Shown one piece after another: positions 1 to 8,718 of a DNA stretch of 64,000 nucleotides. A program made the position numbers and the translations under genes. The stretch comes from Clostridium zeae (lineage in GTDB: Bacteria; Bacillota; Clostridia; Clostridiales; Clostridiaceae). The stretch is taken from contig NZ_BMBA01000002.1 in assembly GCF_017312485.1 (NCBI RefSeq), positions 554,287-618,286 on the forward strand, in the 5' to 3' direction. How positions within the stretch are numbered: the first letter of the stretch is position 1; every line of letters begins with the position of its first letter. The notes under the pieces are model-generated. The model searched no databases. It worked only from the letters and a program-made list of their open reading frames with translations, and had not been told where the DNA came from.

Positions 1-132
1 GTCCATGATTATTTGGAATAAATCTAAAGAATCAGCACCTAAATCTTCTTGAAATGTAGTTTCTAATGTTATTACATCAGCGTCTACTCCTAATTGTTCT
101 ACTATTACCTCTTTTATTTTTTCTAATACCAT
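1..132 (-). CDS. acpP: Acyl carrier protein, N-terminal 44 codons (cut by window edge)
   Basis: Carries growing acyl chains in type II fatty-acid synthesis. The visible 44 residues begin [15 protein letters not shown] and contain the [10 protein letters not shown] motif, whose Ser takes the 4'-phosphopantetheine arm; the C-terminal half lies beyond the left edge. A TAGGAGG ribosome-binding site precedes the ATG. It lies about 200 bp downstream of fabH on the same strand, as in many Firmicute fab clusters. The gap before it is AT-rich with only weak stems, so co-transcription with fabH is likely but not proven. Confidence 0.93.
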   Translation of the reverse strand, partial: MVLEKIKEVIVEQLGVDADVITLETTFQEDLGADSLDLFQIIMD

Positions 133-332
133 TATTTTTTCCTCCTAATAATTTCATAATTTATATTTATCCGGCTATCTTTTAAAAATAAAGACACAAT
201 TTTTAAAAATCATCTTTTAGTACTATTAAAAAAAGATGACTGCTTTATTTTATTTTTGTTGAGCCAGTAAAATTGGCAAATTTTTTTAATTTAATATTAA
301 AATTTTACAACTTGTTTATGCGTAAATTAATT

Positions 333-1310
333 CTACCACTGTAGGAATACAGATCCCCAAGTGAGACCTCCGCCAAAACCAACTAAAACTAACTTATCTC
401 CCTGCTGAAGCAATCCATTTTTATTAGCTTCATCTAATGCCAAAGGAATAGATGCAGCTGATGTGTTACCATACTTATTTAGATTTACATAAAACTTTTC
501 TTTAGGTAAGTCTAGTTTTTTAGCTGCAGAGTCCACGATTCTAAGATTAGCTTGGTGTGGGAATATTAATTTCACTTCATCTAGTGATGTTTCTGCTTTT
601 GCTAACACTTCATTTACTGCTTGTGGAATCTTATTTACTGCAAATCTAAAGATCTCTTTACCATCCATATTTATATAGATTTCATCTTCTTGATTTTCAT
701 CTTCAATATATGGATTCTTAGGAACGAATTCTCCCGACGTAAGAGAACTTCTACCCAAAGTTCCATCGGATCCTAGCACAGAACTTATTATTCCCTTTTC
801 TTCAGTCTTTTTAAGTACTACTGCACCAGCTCCATCTCCAAAAAGAACACAGGTACTTCTATCATTCCAGTTTACTATTCTTGAAAGGGTTTCTGCTCCT
901 ATTACTAAAGCATTAACCTCTTCTCCTGCTCTCATAATTTTATCTGCTACAGATATAGCATATATAAAACCTGAACATGCAGCACTTACATCAAACGCGT
1001 AAGCTTTTTTAGCTCCAATGATATCTTGAACTATGCATGCTGTTGATGGAGTAAACATATCTGGAGTAGTTGTTGCTACTATTAGCAAATCTATATCCAT
1101 AGGTGTAAGCCCTGCATTATTTATTGCATCTAATCCAGCCTTTGCAGCTAATGCTGAAGTGTTTTCCCCTAAAGAAATTCTTCTTTCTCTTATTCCTGTT
1201 CTAGAACTAATCCATTGATCATCTGTTTCAACTATTTTAGATAAATCATCATTAGTAACTATATTATTTGGTGCATAACTTCCTGTTGATATTATCTTTG
1301 TATAAACCAT
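333..1310 (-). CDS. fabH: Beta-ketoacyl-ACP synthase III
   Basis: Condenses acetyl-CoA with malonyl-ACP to start fatty-acid chains in the cytoplasm. At 325 residues it has normal family length. The catalytic triad is visible: Cys112 in SAACSGF, His252 in PHQANLR and Asn282 in YGNTSAAS; the C-terminal GFGGGLTWG loop is also present. It starts 2 bp after the stop of the MarR-type regulator and is followed by acpP, the order known for fabT-fabH-acpP clusters, so it should be controlled by the same promoter and operator at about 1.8 kb. Confidence 0.96.
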   Translation of the reverse strand: MVYTKIISTGSYAPNNIVTNDDLSKIVETDDQWISSRTGIRERRISLGENTSALAAKAGLDAINNAGLTPMDIDLLIVATTTPDMFTPSTACIVQDIIGAKKAYAFDVSAACSGFIYAISVADKIMRAGEEVNALVIGAETLSRIVNWNDRSTCVLFGDGAGAVVLKKTEEKGIISSVLGSDGTLGRSSLTSGEFVPKNPYIEDENQEDEIYINMDGKEIFRFAVNKIPQAVNEVLAKAETSLDEVKLIFPHQANLRIVDSAAKKLDLPKEKFYVNLNKYGNTSAASIPLALDEANKNGLLQQGDKLVLVGFGGGLTWGSVFLQW

Positions 1311-1312
1311 AA

Positions 1313-1780
1313 CTACTCCTTGCTTTCTTTATTAAATAAATCATATGTATTTCTACAAAACACATTTAATTTTTGTAGAGCGTGAACCAGTACAGCTTCT
1401 TCTTCTTCAGATAAGTCTGTCACTGTTACTTTTACCAACTCTAAATGAAACTTTTCATGAATTCTATAAAGTAACTTACCTTTCTTGGTAAGGCTAATTT
1501 TAACTACTCTTCTATCTTCCTCAGATCTTATTCTCTCAACATAACCTTTCTTAACAAGATTATTTATTGCAATTGTCAGTGTACCTACTGTTATACTCAG
1601 CTGCTTTGCTACTTCACTCATGCTTTTTGAATCATAGTAACCTATAGCCTCAACAGTATGAACTTCTGTAACAGAGACATCATTAAATGCTCCTGACTGC
1701 AGTGCGTATTCTTCTATATTTAAAATCTCATTAAAGATATCCACGAGAAGAGAATTGATAATACTATGAGTATTATTCAT
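1313..1780 (-). CDS. MarR-family regulator, FabT-like repressor of fatty-acid genes
   Basis: A 155-residue winged-helix protein. The stretch SVTEVHTVEAIGYYDSKSMSEVAKQL followed by TVGTLTIAINNLVKKGYVERIRSEEDRRVV is the MarR DNA-binding core with its wing. I take the ATG at 1780 because AGGAGG lies 5 bp upstream of it; an in-frame upstream start would add ten residues but has no comparable site. First gene of the fabH-acpP operon, with a palindromic TTTGAT-A-ATCAAA site in its own leader, so autoregulation of the FabT kind is inferred. FabT proteins respond to acyl-ACP; that ligand is family knowledge, not seen here. Confidence 0.85.
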   Translation of the reverse strand: MNNTHSIINSLLVDIFNEILNIEEYALQSGAFNDVSVTEVHTVEAIGYYDSKSMSEVAKQLSITVGTLTIAINNLVKKGYVERIRSEEDRRVVKISLTKKGKLLYRIHEKFHLELVKVTVTDLSEEEEAVLVHALQKLNVFCRNTYDLFNKESKE

Positions 1781-1798
1781 ATTGCCTCCTAAATATAT

Positions 1799-1811
1799 TT
1801 TGATAATCAAA
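1799..1811. promoter_or_regulatory. Palindromic operator of the fab operon (FabT-type)
   Basis: Perfect 13-bp palindrome TTTGATAATCAAA, lying between the -10 box and the start codon of the MarR-type gene. It resembles known FabT sites (TTTGAnnnTCAAA type). A second, partial TTTGAGTCAA palindrome overlaps the -35 box at 1846-1855. Repression by the first gene product is inferred. Confidence 0.7.
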
Positions 1812-1826
1812 GTTTTTTATATTCAA

Positions 1827-1855
1827 AGTATATGGGAATTATTTATTTGAGTCAA
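1827..1855 (-). promoter_or_regulatory. Sigma-A promoter of the fab operon
   Basis: On the minus strand TTGACT (1855-1850) and TATACT (1832-1827) are separated by exactly 17 bp, about 45 bp upstream of the regulator start codon. Confidence 0.75.
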
Positions 1856-1915
1856 TAGATAGTTTTTCGCTATATATGCTTAAAATTAGATATTTAATCC
1901 ATTTAATTAAAAATA

Positions 1916-1957
1916 GCTATGATTATTTCACTTTTATGTAGTGAAAACAATCATAGC
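1916..1957 (-). terminator. Hairpin terminator downstream of the Fur-family gene
   Basis: Arms GCTATGATTATTTCACT and AGTGAAAACAATCATAGC pair with few mismatches around a 7-nt loop and are followed on the minus strand by a TATTTTTAATT tract. It sits about 170 bp after the Fur-family stop and would shield the fab promoter from read-through. The rest of 1860-2129 is AT-rich with no gene seen. Confidence 0.65.
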
Positions 1958-2129
1958 ATTATATTATTCCATATCTATTATCAATTAATTCATAATTATG
2001 TAATTAATTTAACTGTAACCATACCAAAACATAAATATTTTTAAATTAAAGCTATATATGTCCAGCATTATCCTCTTCAAGCATAACTTAAAAACAAATT
2101 TTACAGTTCACAATTTATTTACACTTATT

Positions 2130-2543
2130 TTAATCTTTATTTTTACATTGTTCACATATTCCTTTAAGCACTAACCTATGTTCTGTTAATACAAATCCCG
2201 TTTGATTTTTAAGTATTTCTTCAATTTGCTGCATTGGACATGGCACTTCTATTTCTTTATGACATTCAGAACACTCTATTTTATGCATATGCTTATTTTT
2301 TCTTATAGCAAACGAGTATTTTCCATTACCTAAATCGAATTTTTCAATTATTTGTTTAGCTTCAAAAACTTCTAAAGTCCTATATACTGTTGAAAGATTT
2401 ATATCCATCCCCACAGCTTTACATTGGTCATAAATATAATCTGCAGAAACACTAGAATCATTGTCTGAGAGAATTTTATATACGGCTATCCTACTCTTTG
2501 TAACCTTTATTCCTTTTTCACCTAAGTATTCGCCAACTCTCAT
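2130..2543 (-). CDS. Fur-family metal or peroxide-responsive repressor
   Basis: A 137-residue protein with the Fur winged helix (KVTKSRIAVYKIL, then DINLSTVYRTLEVF at about residues 48-61) and a C-terminal dimerisation domain. Two Cys pairs, C91/C94 and C130/C133, form the structural zinc site, and KHMH (84-87) plus EH (121-122) are candidate sensing ligands. The sequence alone does not separate Fur, PerR and Zur types. It stands as a single gene; the neighbouring mntP encodes a manganese exporter on the same strand, which makes a metal-related role plausible. Confidence 0.85.
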   Translation of the reverse strand: MRVGEYLGEKGIKVTKSRIAVYKILSDNDSSVSADYIYDQCKAVGMDINLSTVYRTLEVFEAKQIIEKFDLGNGKYSFAIRKNKHMHKIECSECHKEIEVPCPMQQIEEILKNQTGFVLTEHRLVLKGICEQCKNKD

Positions 2544-2760
2544 ATTTTGCTCCTAACATTTTTATTTCATTATAACATATATTGTGCTGTTTTCAACATA
2601 TTGAATTATATATAATTTCACTTTGAGTTCTTTCATATTATACTTGTCCAATTTTATCTTATAGCGATATAACTTAATAACAAATTTTATTCTTTAAACT
2701 ACTCCACTAACCTCTAGAGATGTTTAAAAATAATTTGAGTATTGTACCTATCTATCTAAA

Positions 2761-3312
2761 TTATGCAAATATCATTTTCAATCCAAAAAGTAGAAGGATT
2801 ATACCACCTATGTAATCTGCATATTTTGAAATTAATTCTATTCTCCTCATATATCTTGAAAAGAAAAAAGCACACATACTAAGTACAAATGTTACTAATC
2901 CAATAATAATAGAATTAAATAATATAGAAACTGTACTTTCAACATGGTGAAACACTGTAAATCCAACTACCAAGGCATCTATACTTACTGAAATTCCAAG
3001 AACAAAATACATCTTTGGTTTTAGTAATAAACATTCATCCTTTTGCTCCATCCCATCTTTTATCATCATTACTCCTGTAAAAGCAATCACCATACCGCCA
3101 ATTATGTTAGGTATAGAAGTAACATATTCCTCAAATAATACACCAAAGTAAGTACCTAAAAATGATAACAAAAACTGAAAGAAACCAAATGAAATAGCGA
3201 AAAGTATTTTCTTAGTTTTGCTCACCCCACAATTTATACCTATACTCAAAGCAATGGCCGATGCATCCATTGCCAGTGCAACTGAAATGATTAATAAACT
3301 TTTCATTTCCAT
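2761..3312 (-). CDS. mntP: Manganese efflux pump MntP
   Basis: A 183-residue membrane protein made of two related halves, each with the signature Asp helix of the MntP (DUF204) family: VALAMDASAIALSIG (Asp16) and GISVSIDALVVGF (Asp112). About six membrane helices are expected; it would export Mn2+ across the cytoplasmic membrane. I start at the ATG at 3312 because GAGGGA is 6 bp upstream, giving MEMKSLLI; the longer in-frame reading lacks such a site. I looked for a yybP-ykoY manganese riboswitch in the 3313-3600 leader and did not see its conserved blocks. Confidence 0.88.
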   Translation of the reverse strand: MEMKSLLIISVALAMDASAIALSIGINCGVSKTKKILFAISFGFFQFLLSFLGTYFGVLFEEYVTSIPNIIGGMVIAFTGVMMIKDGMEQKDECLLLKPKMYFVLGISVSIDALVVGFTVFHHVESTVSILFNSIIIGLVTFVLSMCAFFFSRYMRRIELISKYADYIGGIILLLFGLKMIFA

Positions 3313-3542
3313 AGTTTGTCCCTCTTTTCTACTAACTTTCAAAGTCTAAACATATATTTGCGTGACTTCATACAATATATTGTATTTTAAAGTTTTCAAA
3401 TTTATTCTTCAAATGCTTCACTTACAAAAATTGGATGAGCCACAATACTTAATCTTAATTATGAGACAATTCTAAATATATAAATTATATTCTTTTACAC
3501 TAATAGGCTTTATATTTATCATATTTTATAGTATAGTATTCA

Positions 3543-3570
3543 TTGTACATATTATTTACACAAATAGTAT
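3543..3570 (+). promoter_or_regulatory. Likely promoter of pfp
   Basis: TTGTAC and TAGTAT with a 16-bp spacer, about 35 bp upstream of the start codon. The remaining divergent region to 3313 is AT-rich with no other clear signal. Confidence 0.5.
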
Positions 3571-3607
3571 AGCACATTTAAACTACTCAGTACAAAGGAG
3601 AGATATA

Positions 3608-4825
3608 ATGAATTGTATCGTTGCCCAATCAGGTGGTCCAACTTCAGTTATAAATTCTAGTGTTTTTGGTTTAGTTGAAGCTAATAAGGATTTAAATATA
3701 TATGATAACGTCTATGCTGGATTAAATGGTATAGAAGGAATATTAAATAGAACGATAATAAATTTATCTGAAATGGATAGCGCAGAACTTGAAGTATTTC
3801 AACATACTCCATCATCTGGGTTAGGTTCTTGTAGGTACAAGCTAAAAGATTCTTCTGAATGTGAAGATGAATATATTTCCCTTATGTCTATACTTAATGA
3901 ACTAAATATTAAAGCTTTCTTTTATATAGGTGGAAATGACTCAATGGATACTACTGCTAAACTTAGCAAATATGCAAAGGATCATGATATCGATATTAAA
4001 TTTATAGGTATTCCAAAGACTATAGATAATGATTTGATGTTTACTGATCATACTCCAGGTTTTGGTAGTGCAGCAAAATTTATAGCTACTTCTACAATAG
4101 AAACCTACTTAGATTCTACCGTATATAGCGATAACGGAATATTCATATTAGAAACAATGGGTAGAGATACTGGTTGGTTAGCTGCTGCTGGAGCACTAGC
4201 AAGTGTAGGCGATAAAAAAGCAGCTGATTTCATATACTTACCAGAAGTTGCTTTCGATCAAATAAAATTTATAAATGATATTAGAGAAACATTTAAGAGA
4301 AATAACCATGTTTACATAGTAGCATCTGAAGGTCTTAGAGACGAAAACGGTAATTTTCTAACAATGTCTTCCCAAGGTGGCGCTCATGACAAATTTGGTC
4401 ACAGTCAACTTGGTGGTGTTGCTCATTATCTTCGTACTCTAATAATAAATGCAGGTATAACTAATAGAGTAAAAACTCTAGAACTGGGAGTTTTACAAAG
4501 ATGTGCTATGCATTCAGCATCAAAAGTTGACTTTGATGAAGCTAAAATGGTTGGAAGAGATGCACTTAAATATGCTGCAGATGGTCATTCTGGTTATATG
4601 GTAGCTATAAAAAGGGAAGAAACTGAAATTTATAGTTCCTCTACCTTCTTGATAGAAGCAGATAAGGTTGCTAATAAAGTTAAATATTTCCCTACAGAAT
4701 GGATAAATGAAGAAGGTAATAACCTAACTATTGAGGCAATTGAGTATCTTAAGCCATTAGTTTTTGATCAACCTGCCTATAAACTTTCAGATTCTCTACC
4801 AAAATATAGAGTTTTCAGAATGTAA
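3608..4825 (+). CDS. pfp: 6-phosphofructokinase, pyrophosphate-dependent type
   Basis: Phosphorylates fructose 6-phosphate in glycolysis. The 405-residue protein shows the nucleotide/PPi-loop GGPT (9-12), GGNDSMDT (108-115) and the catalytic PKTIDND (136-142). An Asp in place of the ATP-type Gly in the GGDGS motif (here GGNDS) is the hallmark of PPi-dependent enzymes, so PPi rather than ATP is the inferred phosphoryl donor. A strong AAAGGAGAGATATA site precedes the ATG. Monocistronic, with a hairpin 26 bp after the stop. ATP use cannot be excluded by reading alone. Confidence 0.85.
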   Translation: MNCIVAQSGGPTSVINSSVFGLVEANKDLNIYDNVYAGLNGIEGILNRTIINLSEMDSAELEVFQHTPSSGLGSCRYKLKDSSECEDEYISLMSILNELNIKAFFYIGGNDSMDTTAKLSKYAKDHDIDIKFIGIPKTIDNDLMFTDHTPGFGSAAKFIATSTIETYLDSTVYSDNGIFILETMGRDTGWLAAAGALASVGDKKAADFIYLPEVAFDQIKFINDIRETFKRNNHVYIVASEGLRDENGNFLTMSSQGGAHDKFGHSQLGGVAHYLRTLIINAGITNRVKTLELGVLQRCAMHSASKVDFDEAKMVGRDALKYAADGHSGYMVAIKREETEIYSSSTFLIEADKVANKVKYFPTEWINEEGNNLTIEAIEYLKPLVFDQPAYKLSDSLPKYRVFRM

Positions 4826-4851
4826 TTATTCTTAATTTTATGTTTACATAT

Positions 4852-4890
4852 ATACAGGCTATATGAATATTGAGTTCATATAGCCTGTAT
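4852..4890. terminator. Hairpin between convergent pfp and aminotransferase genes
   Basis: Perfect 16-bp arms ATACAGGCTATATGAA and TTCATATAGCCTGTAT around a 7-nt loop. T-richness on either side is modest, so it may act in both directions. Confidence 0.7.
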
Positions 4891-4927
4891 TGTTGTATTA
4901 TCTCTTCTTTTATAAATAAACAATTTA

Positions 4928-6229
4928 TTAGTATAGATGTTTTCTTATTATATACTCCAGTACATTTAGAAACTCATTAATTTCATTTACTGTATTGTAC
5001 ATACCAAAGCTTATTCTTACCATACCAGGTTTTCTACCCCGACTTCCGCGTATGAAGCTTAGTACTTCTTCATCAGTAACATCCAATAATCGTTTAGCGT
5101 AAGGCTGAGCACAAAAACAACCACTTCTTACTGCTATTCCTCTTAAGTCCGATAACATACCAGCTAGTTCTTCATGATAAATATCTCTTAAATTAATAGA
5201 TATTAATCCTAGTTTATTTTTATCATTCAAATCACAATAGGAAATAACATCTGGCATACTTCTTAGTCCATCTGAGAGATAGTCTCTAAGTAAGTCTTCA
5301 TGCTCCTCAATGTTATTAAATCCAATTCTGTTGAACTCATAAATAGCCGCTACTAAAGCTATTACCCCTAACACATTCGGAGTACCGCCTTCATCCCTCT
5401 CAGGTGCATCTAACCAGTAAACTTCGTCATCTGTAACAATATCTACCGTTCCTCCACCCTTTAATAAGGGCAACTTATTATTAAACTTACGCTTTTTACC
5501 CACTATTGCTCCACTTCCAAAAGGCGCATACATCTTATGAGCAGAAAAAACCAAATAGTCAATATCATCATCCTCGTCCACATAATTCATATCAACTTTT
5601 CTATGCGGAACTAATTGTGCACCATCGACTATTATTTCAGCACCATTTTCATGAGCAATCTTAGCTATTTTATGAATATCGTTTATATAACCAGTAACAT
5701 TGGAGGCCCCTGTTACACTAACTAATTTTATACTTCCCCTAGCTTTATCTAATTTTTCTTGAAATTGATCAATTTTTAATCTCCCTTTATCATCTACCTC
5801 AACGTATTCAACTCTGCATTTTTCTCTCCACGGCAAGTCATTTGAATGATGCTCCATTCTTGTTGTTAGAACAGTTTCTGAACTATCTTCAATCAAAACA
5901 TTAACAAGAGTATTAATGCCTTCAGTTGTATTTTTTACAAATATTACAGTGTAATCATCTCTATCGCTCAGATTGAAAAACTTTAATATTTCATTTCTAG
6001 CATCATTATATAGCTCTGTGCTAACTTTTGATTTATAGCCTTTGCCTCTACCTATAGATCCATAAAGAGGTAAAAACTTATTTACACAGCGCAAAACTTG
6101 CTTCATAGCAGGTGTAGTAGCAGCATTATCGAAATTAATAGGAGTTATTTTTCGTCCATTTGCTAAAGGAATAGCTTGTTCTATGCCCAAAAATAATTCT
6201 CTAAAGTCCATTTCTCTTTTTTTCATCAT
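4928..6229 (-). CDS. Class V aminotransferase, SufS/CsdA-like cysteine desulfurase family
   Basis: PLP enzyme of 433 residues. Visible are the N-terminal NFDNAATTP, MEHHSN with the PLP-stacking His127, SAHKMYAPFGSG with the Schiff-base Lys232, and SGCFCAQPY with Cys371 and Cys373 where SufS-type enzymes carry their persulfide Cys. The start at 6229 is set by GGAGGGAG just upstream; ten extra in-frame residues before it have no such site. No suf, nif or csd partner is nearby, so it may be a stand-alone desulfurase or a relative acting on another amino acid. Substrate is not determined. Confidence 0.8.
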   Translation of the reverse strand: MMKKREMDFRELFLGIEQAIPLANGRKITPINFDNAATTPAMKQVLRCVNKFLPLYGSIGRGKGYKSKVSTELYNDARNEILKFFNLSDRDDYTVIFVKNTTEGINTLVNVLIEDSSETVLTTRMEHHSNDLPWREKCRVEYVEVDDKGRLKIDQFQEKLDKARGSIKLVSVTGASNVTGYINDIHKIAKIAHENGAEIIVDGAQLVPHRKVDMNYVDEDDDIDYLVFSAHKMYAPFGSGAIVGKKRKFNNKLPLLKGGGTVDIVTDDEVYWLDAPERDEGGTPNVLGVIALVAAIYEFNRIGFNNIEEHEDLLRDYLSDGLRSMPDVISYCDLNDKNKLGLISINLRDIYHEELAGMLSDLRGIAVRSGCFCAQPYAKRLLDVTDEEVLSFIRGSRGRKPGMVRISFGMYNTVNEINEFLNVLEYIIRKHLY

Positions 6230-6434
6230 AACAAACTCCCTCCAATATATACTATTCACACATCGTACTAATGTACATCAAACTCTTCATATTCTTATAT
6301 TTTTACAATTATTTCAATATTTCATAGCTATACGGACTTTTTTGTAGGAGGTCATTAGTACCAATTATTTAGTAAACTTATTAAGACATCAAACATAGTG
6401 ATACATTACTTAACATCTCCTAAAACGTTATATA

Positions 6435-6655
6435 TTTAATAGTATTGTTGAAATTAAGGTGTCACTACGGAGATACTATATGAACAAGCATTTAGAATTA
6501 AATAATTTTCGTAAATGTAATAGCGTTAAAAAACTGTATTGTTCGAACGTAGTGAGTTATACAGTTTTAGCTATGAAATTGTATAAAATTATATTAATTC
6601 TCTGCGCAGTTCATTAAAGTATCGGATGTAGTGACACCTTAATTTCATACACCGA
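6435..6655 (+). repeat. Structured repeat family 1, full copy 1
   Basis: About 220 bp that folds back on itself. Outer arms at 6450-6468 and 6628-6646 pair perfectly over 19 bp (GAAATTAAGGTGTCACTAC). Inner stems follow: GATACT/AGTATC, ATGAAC/GTTCAT, AGAATTAA/TTAATTCT, and a central 10-bp hairpin AAAACTGTAT/ATACAGTTTT with a TGTTCGAACGTAGTGAG loop region. It carries a small frame (6480-6617, 45 codons) preceded by CGGAG. It is related to the copy at 23399-23627. The remaining intergenic DNA from 6230 to 6434 and 6656 to 6740 shows nothing else clear. Confidence 0.8.
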
Positions 6656-6761
6656 TGAAACATATAATAAAAATTAAATTTTGAATATATTAGTCTACTT
6701 TCATTAAATCTTCATATTATTTAAACATATAATTATAAGAGTTTTATTTGGAGGTATTAAA

Positions 6762-7340
6762 ATGTATCCTGATAGGAAGTACATGGATAAACCAATTAAT
6801 GATGATTTGAGCTTTGAGCCATTTGTAGGAGAATATGACTCTCCTTTTTCTGAAAATCTATTATCTACTTATGATAATACTAAGTTATCTTCAGATAAGT
6901 TCGTTCCATTTTCAGAGGATAATGTTCCGTTTCTAGAAAACTCAGCTCCTTTTTCGGAGAACGCAGTTCCATTCACTGAAAATTCAACACCTTTTACAAA
7001 CAATCTATACTTGAATGGATTTAATAATAGGTCTTCAATTGGAGATAATTTTAATAAAATAAAGCTTTCTTCAACATATTGGTTTAATTCACTTTTCAAC
7101 AATTCTACTGATATCAACAGAGGTTATGTACCAGTACCTGTTCAACTTTTTGAAGATATAGATAACGACTTCGATGATAGACTGACCAGCGATAAGGTTA
7201 ATGAAATATTTAGCAAAATAGAAGAGAATAATAGTTCAATCATAAAAAGTCTCGAAGCCTATAAAATTCCTTTTCCAGTTTCTAAGATGATTGTAAAGAA
7301 ACTCATTGCACTTTCTATAAAGTATTCTTCAAAACAATAG
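6762..7340 (+). CDS. Uncharacterised protein with tandem PFxEN heptad repeats
   Basis: 192 residues, no recognised family. Residues 48-81 are five tandem seven-residue units of the form (V/A/T)PF(S/T/L)EN(S/A), with an isolated earlier SPFSENL at 27-33. The N-terminal half is acidic and rich in Asn, Ser and Asp; residues 130-192 look helical (SDKVNEIFSKIEENNSS onward) and end in a basic stretch. No signal peptide or membrane segment is seen. GGAGGTATTAAA precedes the ATG, and a strong terminator follows directly, so it is a single-gene unit. The repeat could be a flexible binding segment; function unknown. Confidence 0.7.
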   Translation: MYPDRKYMDKPINDDLSFEPFVGEYDSPFSENLLSTYDNTKLSSDKFVPFSEDNVPFLENSAPFSENAVPFTENSTPFTNNLYLNGFNNRSSIGDNFNKIKLSSTYWFNSLFNNSTDINRGYVPVPVQLFEDIDNDFDDRLTSDKVNEIFSKIEENNSSIIKSLEAYKIPFPVSKMIVKKLIALSIKYSSKQ

Positions 7341-7343
7341 ACG

Positions 7344-7382
7344 AAAAAACTCGCTGAAATAATATTTTTCAGCGAGTTTTTT
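7344..7382. terminator. Strong bidirectional terminator
   Basis: AAAAAACTCGCTGAAA pairs with TTTTCAGCGAGTTTTTT around a short AT loop, with A-tract and T-tract on opposite sides. It lies between the convergent heptad-repeat gene and the MacB-like permease. Confidence 0.9.
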
Positions 7383-7435
7383 CCATCTATCGTTCCCATT
7401 GTCTATGAGTAAAATTTGGCAGATTATATATTTTT

Positions 7436-8644
7436 TTATTCATATCTTAAAGCATCTATAGGATCTAATTTCGCTGCTTTTCGAGCAGGATAAATACCGA
7501 AAAATATCCCTACGCTCATAGAAAATAATATTACAAGAAATATATGTTTAACGTATAGAATAGGTGTAACATTAGCTAACCTTCCTATAGCAAAGGCGCC
7601 TAAAACACCTATTACCATTCCAACCACTCCACCTATCAAAGATATAATAACTGATTCAGTTAGAAATTGAATTAAAATCAAGTTAGTAGTAGCTCCTATT
7701 GCCTTTCTTATACCTATTTCTCGTGTCCTTTCAGTAACTGATACAAGCATTATGTTCATTACTCCAATCCCTCCTACAAGTAGAGATATGGCTGCAACTG
7801 CTCCTATGAATGAAGTAAATATATCTATAACCTTATTTACTTGCTCAACCTGCTTCATAAGCTTTTCTCCAGTATATACATCTTTATCTTTGTTATTATG
7901 TCTAGATTCTAAAATATTTATTGAGTCACTTGTTGCAGTATCAACATTATCTTTAGTCTCAGCTAAAACGTACATACTATCAAAATTATCATTAAGATCA
8001 TAAATATTTTCTATGGTAGCAACAGGCATAGCTATAAAAGCTGGGATTTGGTCTTGTGCAAATCCTACCATGAGTTCAGAAGATTTGGTTACTCCAACAA
8101 CAGTCACTTTTTTAGGAGCATTATTTCTTCCTATTAATATCGACTCTCCTGTAATATCTTTATATCCAAATAAATATTCTGCAGTAATTTCATCAATAAC
8201 AGCTACATTTTTTCCATCTTCCATTTCTTTTTCATTGAAAAAGCGCCCAAAGAGGAACTCGTAATTCTGTATGTAACTAAAATCTGTGTTTCCTCCATAT
8301 ACTACAGCTCTCTTACTTCTATCATTTACCCTTACAATTCCTGATTTTTGTATTAAAGGTGATATGTATTTAACATTTTCACTTTTATCTTTTATAGCCT
8401 TTACATCATTTATATTGAAATAATCTGATTTGGCAATTTGTTGACCAGACACCTTTAACTCCACTGTAAATGAACCTATTTTCTCAAGTTCTCCAGTGAT
8501 ACTAGCTTTCCCACCATTTCCGAGCGATAATATTGCAATAACAGAACTTATTCCTATTATTATTCCCAACATGGTCAAAAAAGATCTTAACTTATTAGCT
8601 TTAATGCTGTCTAGGGACATCTTAAAGTTTTCTATAAAGTCCAT
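7436..8644 (-). CDS. MacB/FtsX-type ABC transporter permease
   Basis: 402 residues with the MacB layout: one membrane helix at about 20-42 after the LRSFLTMLGIIIGISSV motif, a large extracytoplasmic domain (about 50-270), then three helices at the C-terminus ending in GIYPARKAAKLDPIDALRYE. Such permeases work by mechanotransmission, driving export of peptides, lipids or drugs together with an ATPase and an adaptor. It is the last of three genes (adaptor, ATPase, permease). AGGGGGATTGAG precedes the ATG. The substrate is not evident. Confidence 0.9.
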   Translation of the reverse strand: MDFIENFKMSLDSIKANKLRSFLTMLGIIIGISSVIAILSLGNGGKASITGELEKIGSFTVELKVSGQQIAKSDYFNINDVKAIKDKSENVKYISPLIQKSGIVRVNDRSKRAVVYGGNTDFSYIQNYEFLFGRFFNEKEMEDGKNVAVIDEITAEYLFGYKDITGESILIGRNNAPKKVTVVGVTKSSELMVGFAQDQIPAFIAMPVATIENIYDLNDNFDSMYVLAETKDNVDTATSDSINILESRHNNKDKDVYTGEKLMKQVEQVNKVIDIFTSFIGAVAAISLLVGGIGVMNIMLVSVTERTREIGIRKAIGATTNLILIQFLTESVIISLIGGVVGMVIGVLGAFAIGRLANVTPILYVKHIFLVILFSMSVGIFFGIYPARKAAKLDPIDALRYE

Positions 8645-8718
8645 CTCAATCCCCCTATATTAATTAATATTAACCAGTTCCTTAATGCCTAAAACTCATA
8701 AACATTTTAACAATAGAG

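Noticed and set aside
3313-3607. yybP-ykoY manganese riboswitch before mntP
   Set aside because: The conserved paired blocks of that riboswitch were not found in the leader on the minus strand.
6435-6655. CRISPR repeat or tRNA-like element in the foldback repeat
   Set aside because: No regular repeat-spacer array; the TTCGAA segment is part of a simple hairpin loop without cloverleaf arms or CCA end.
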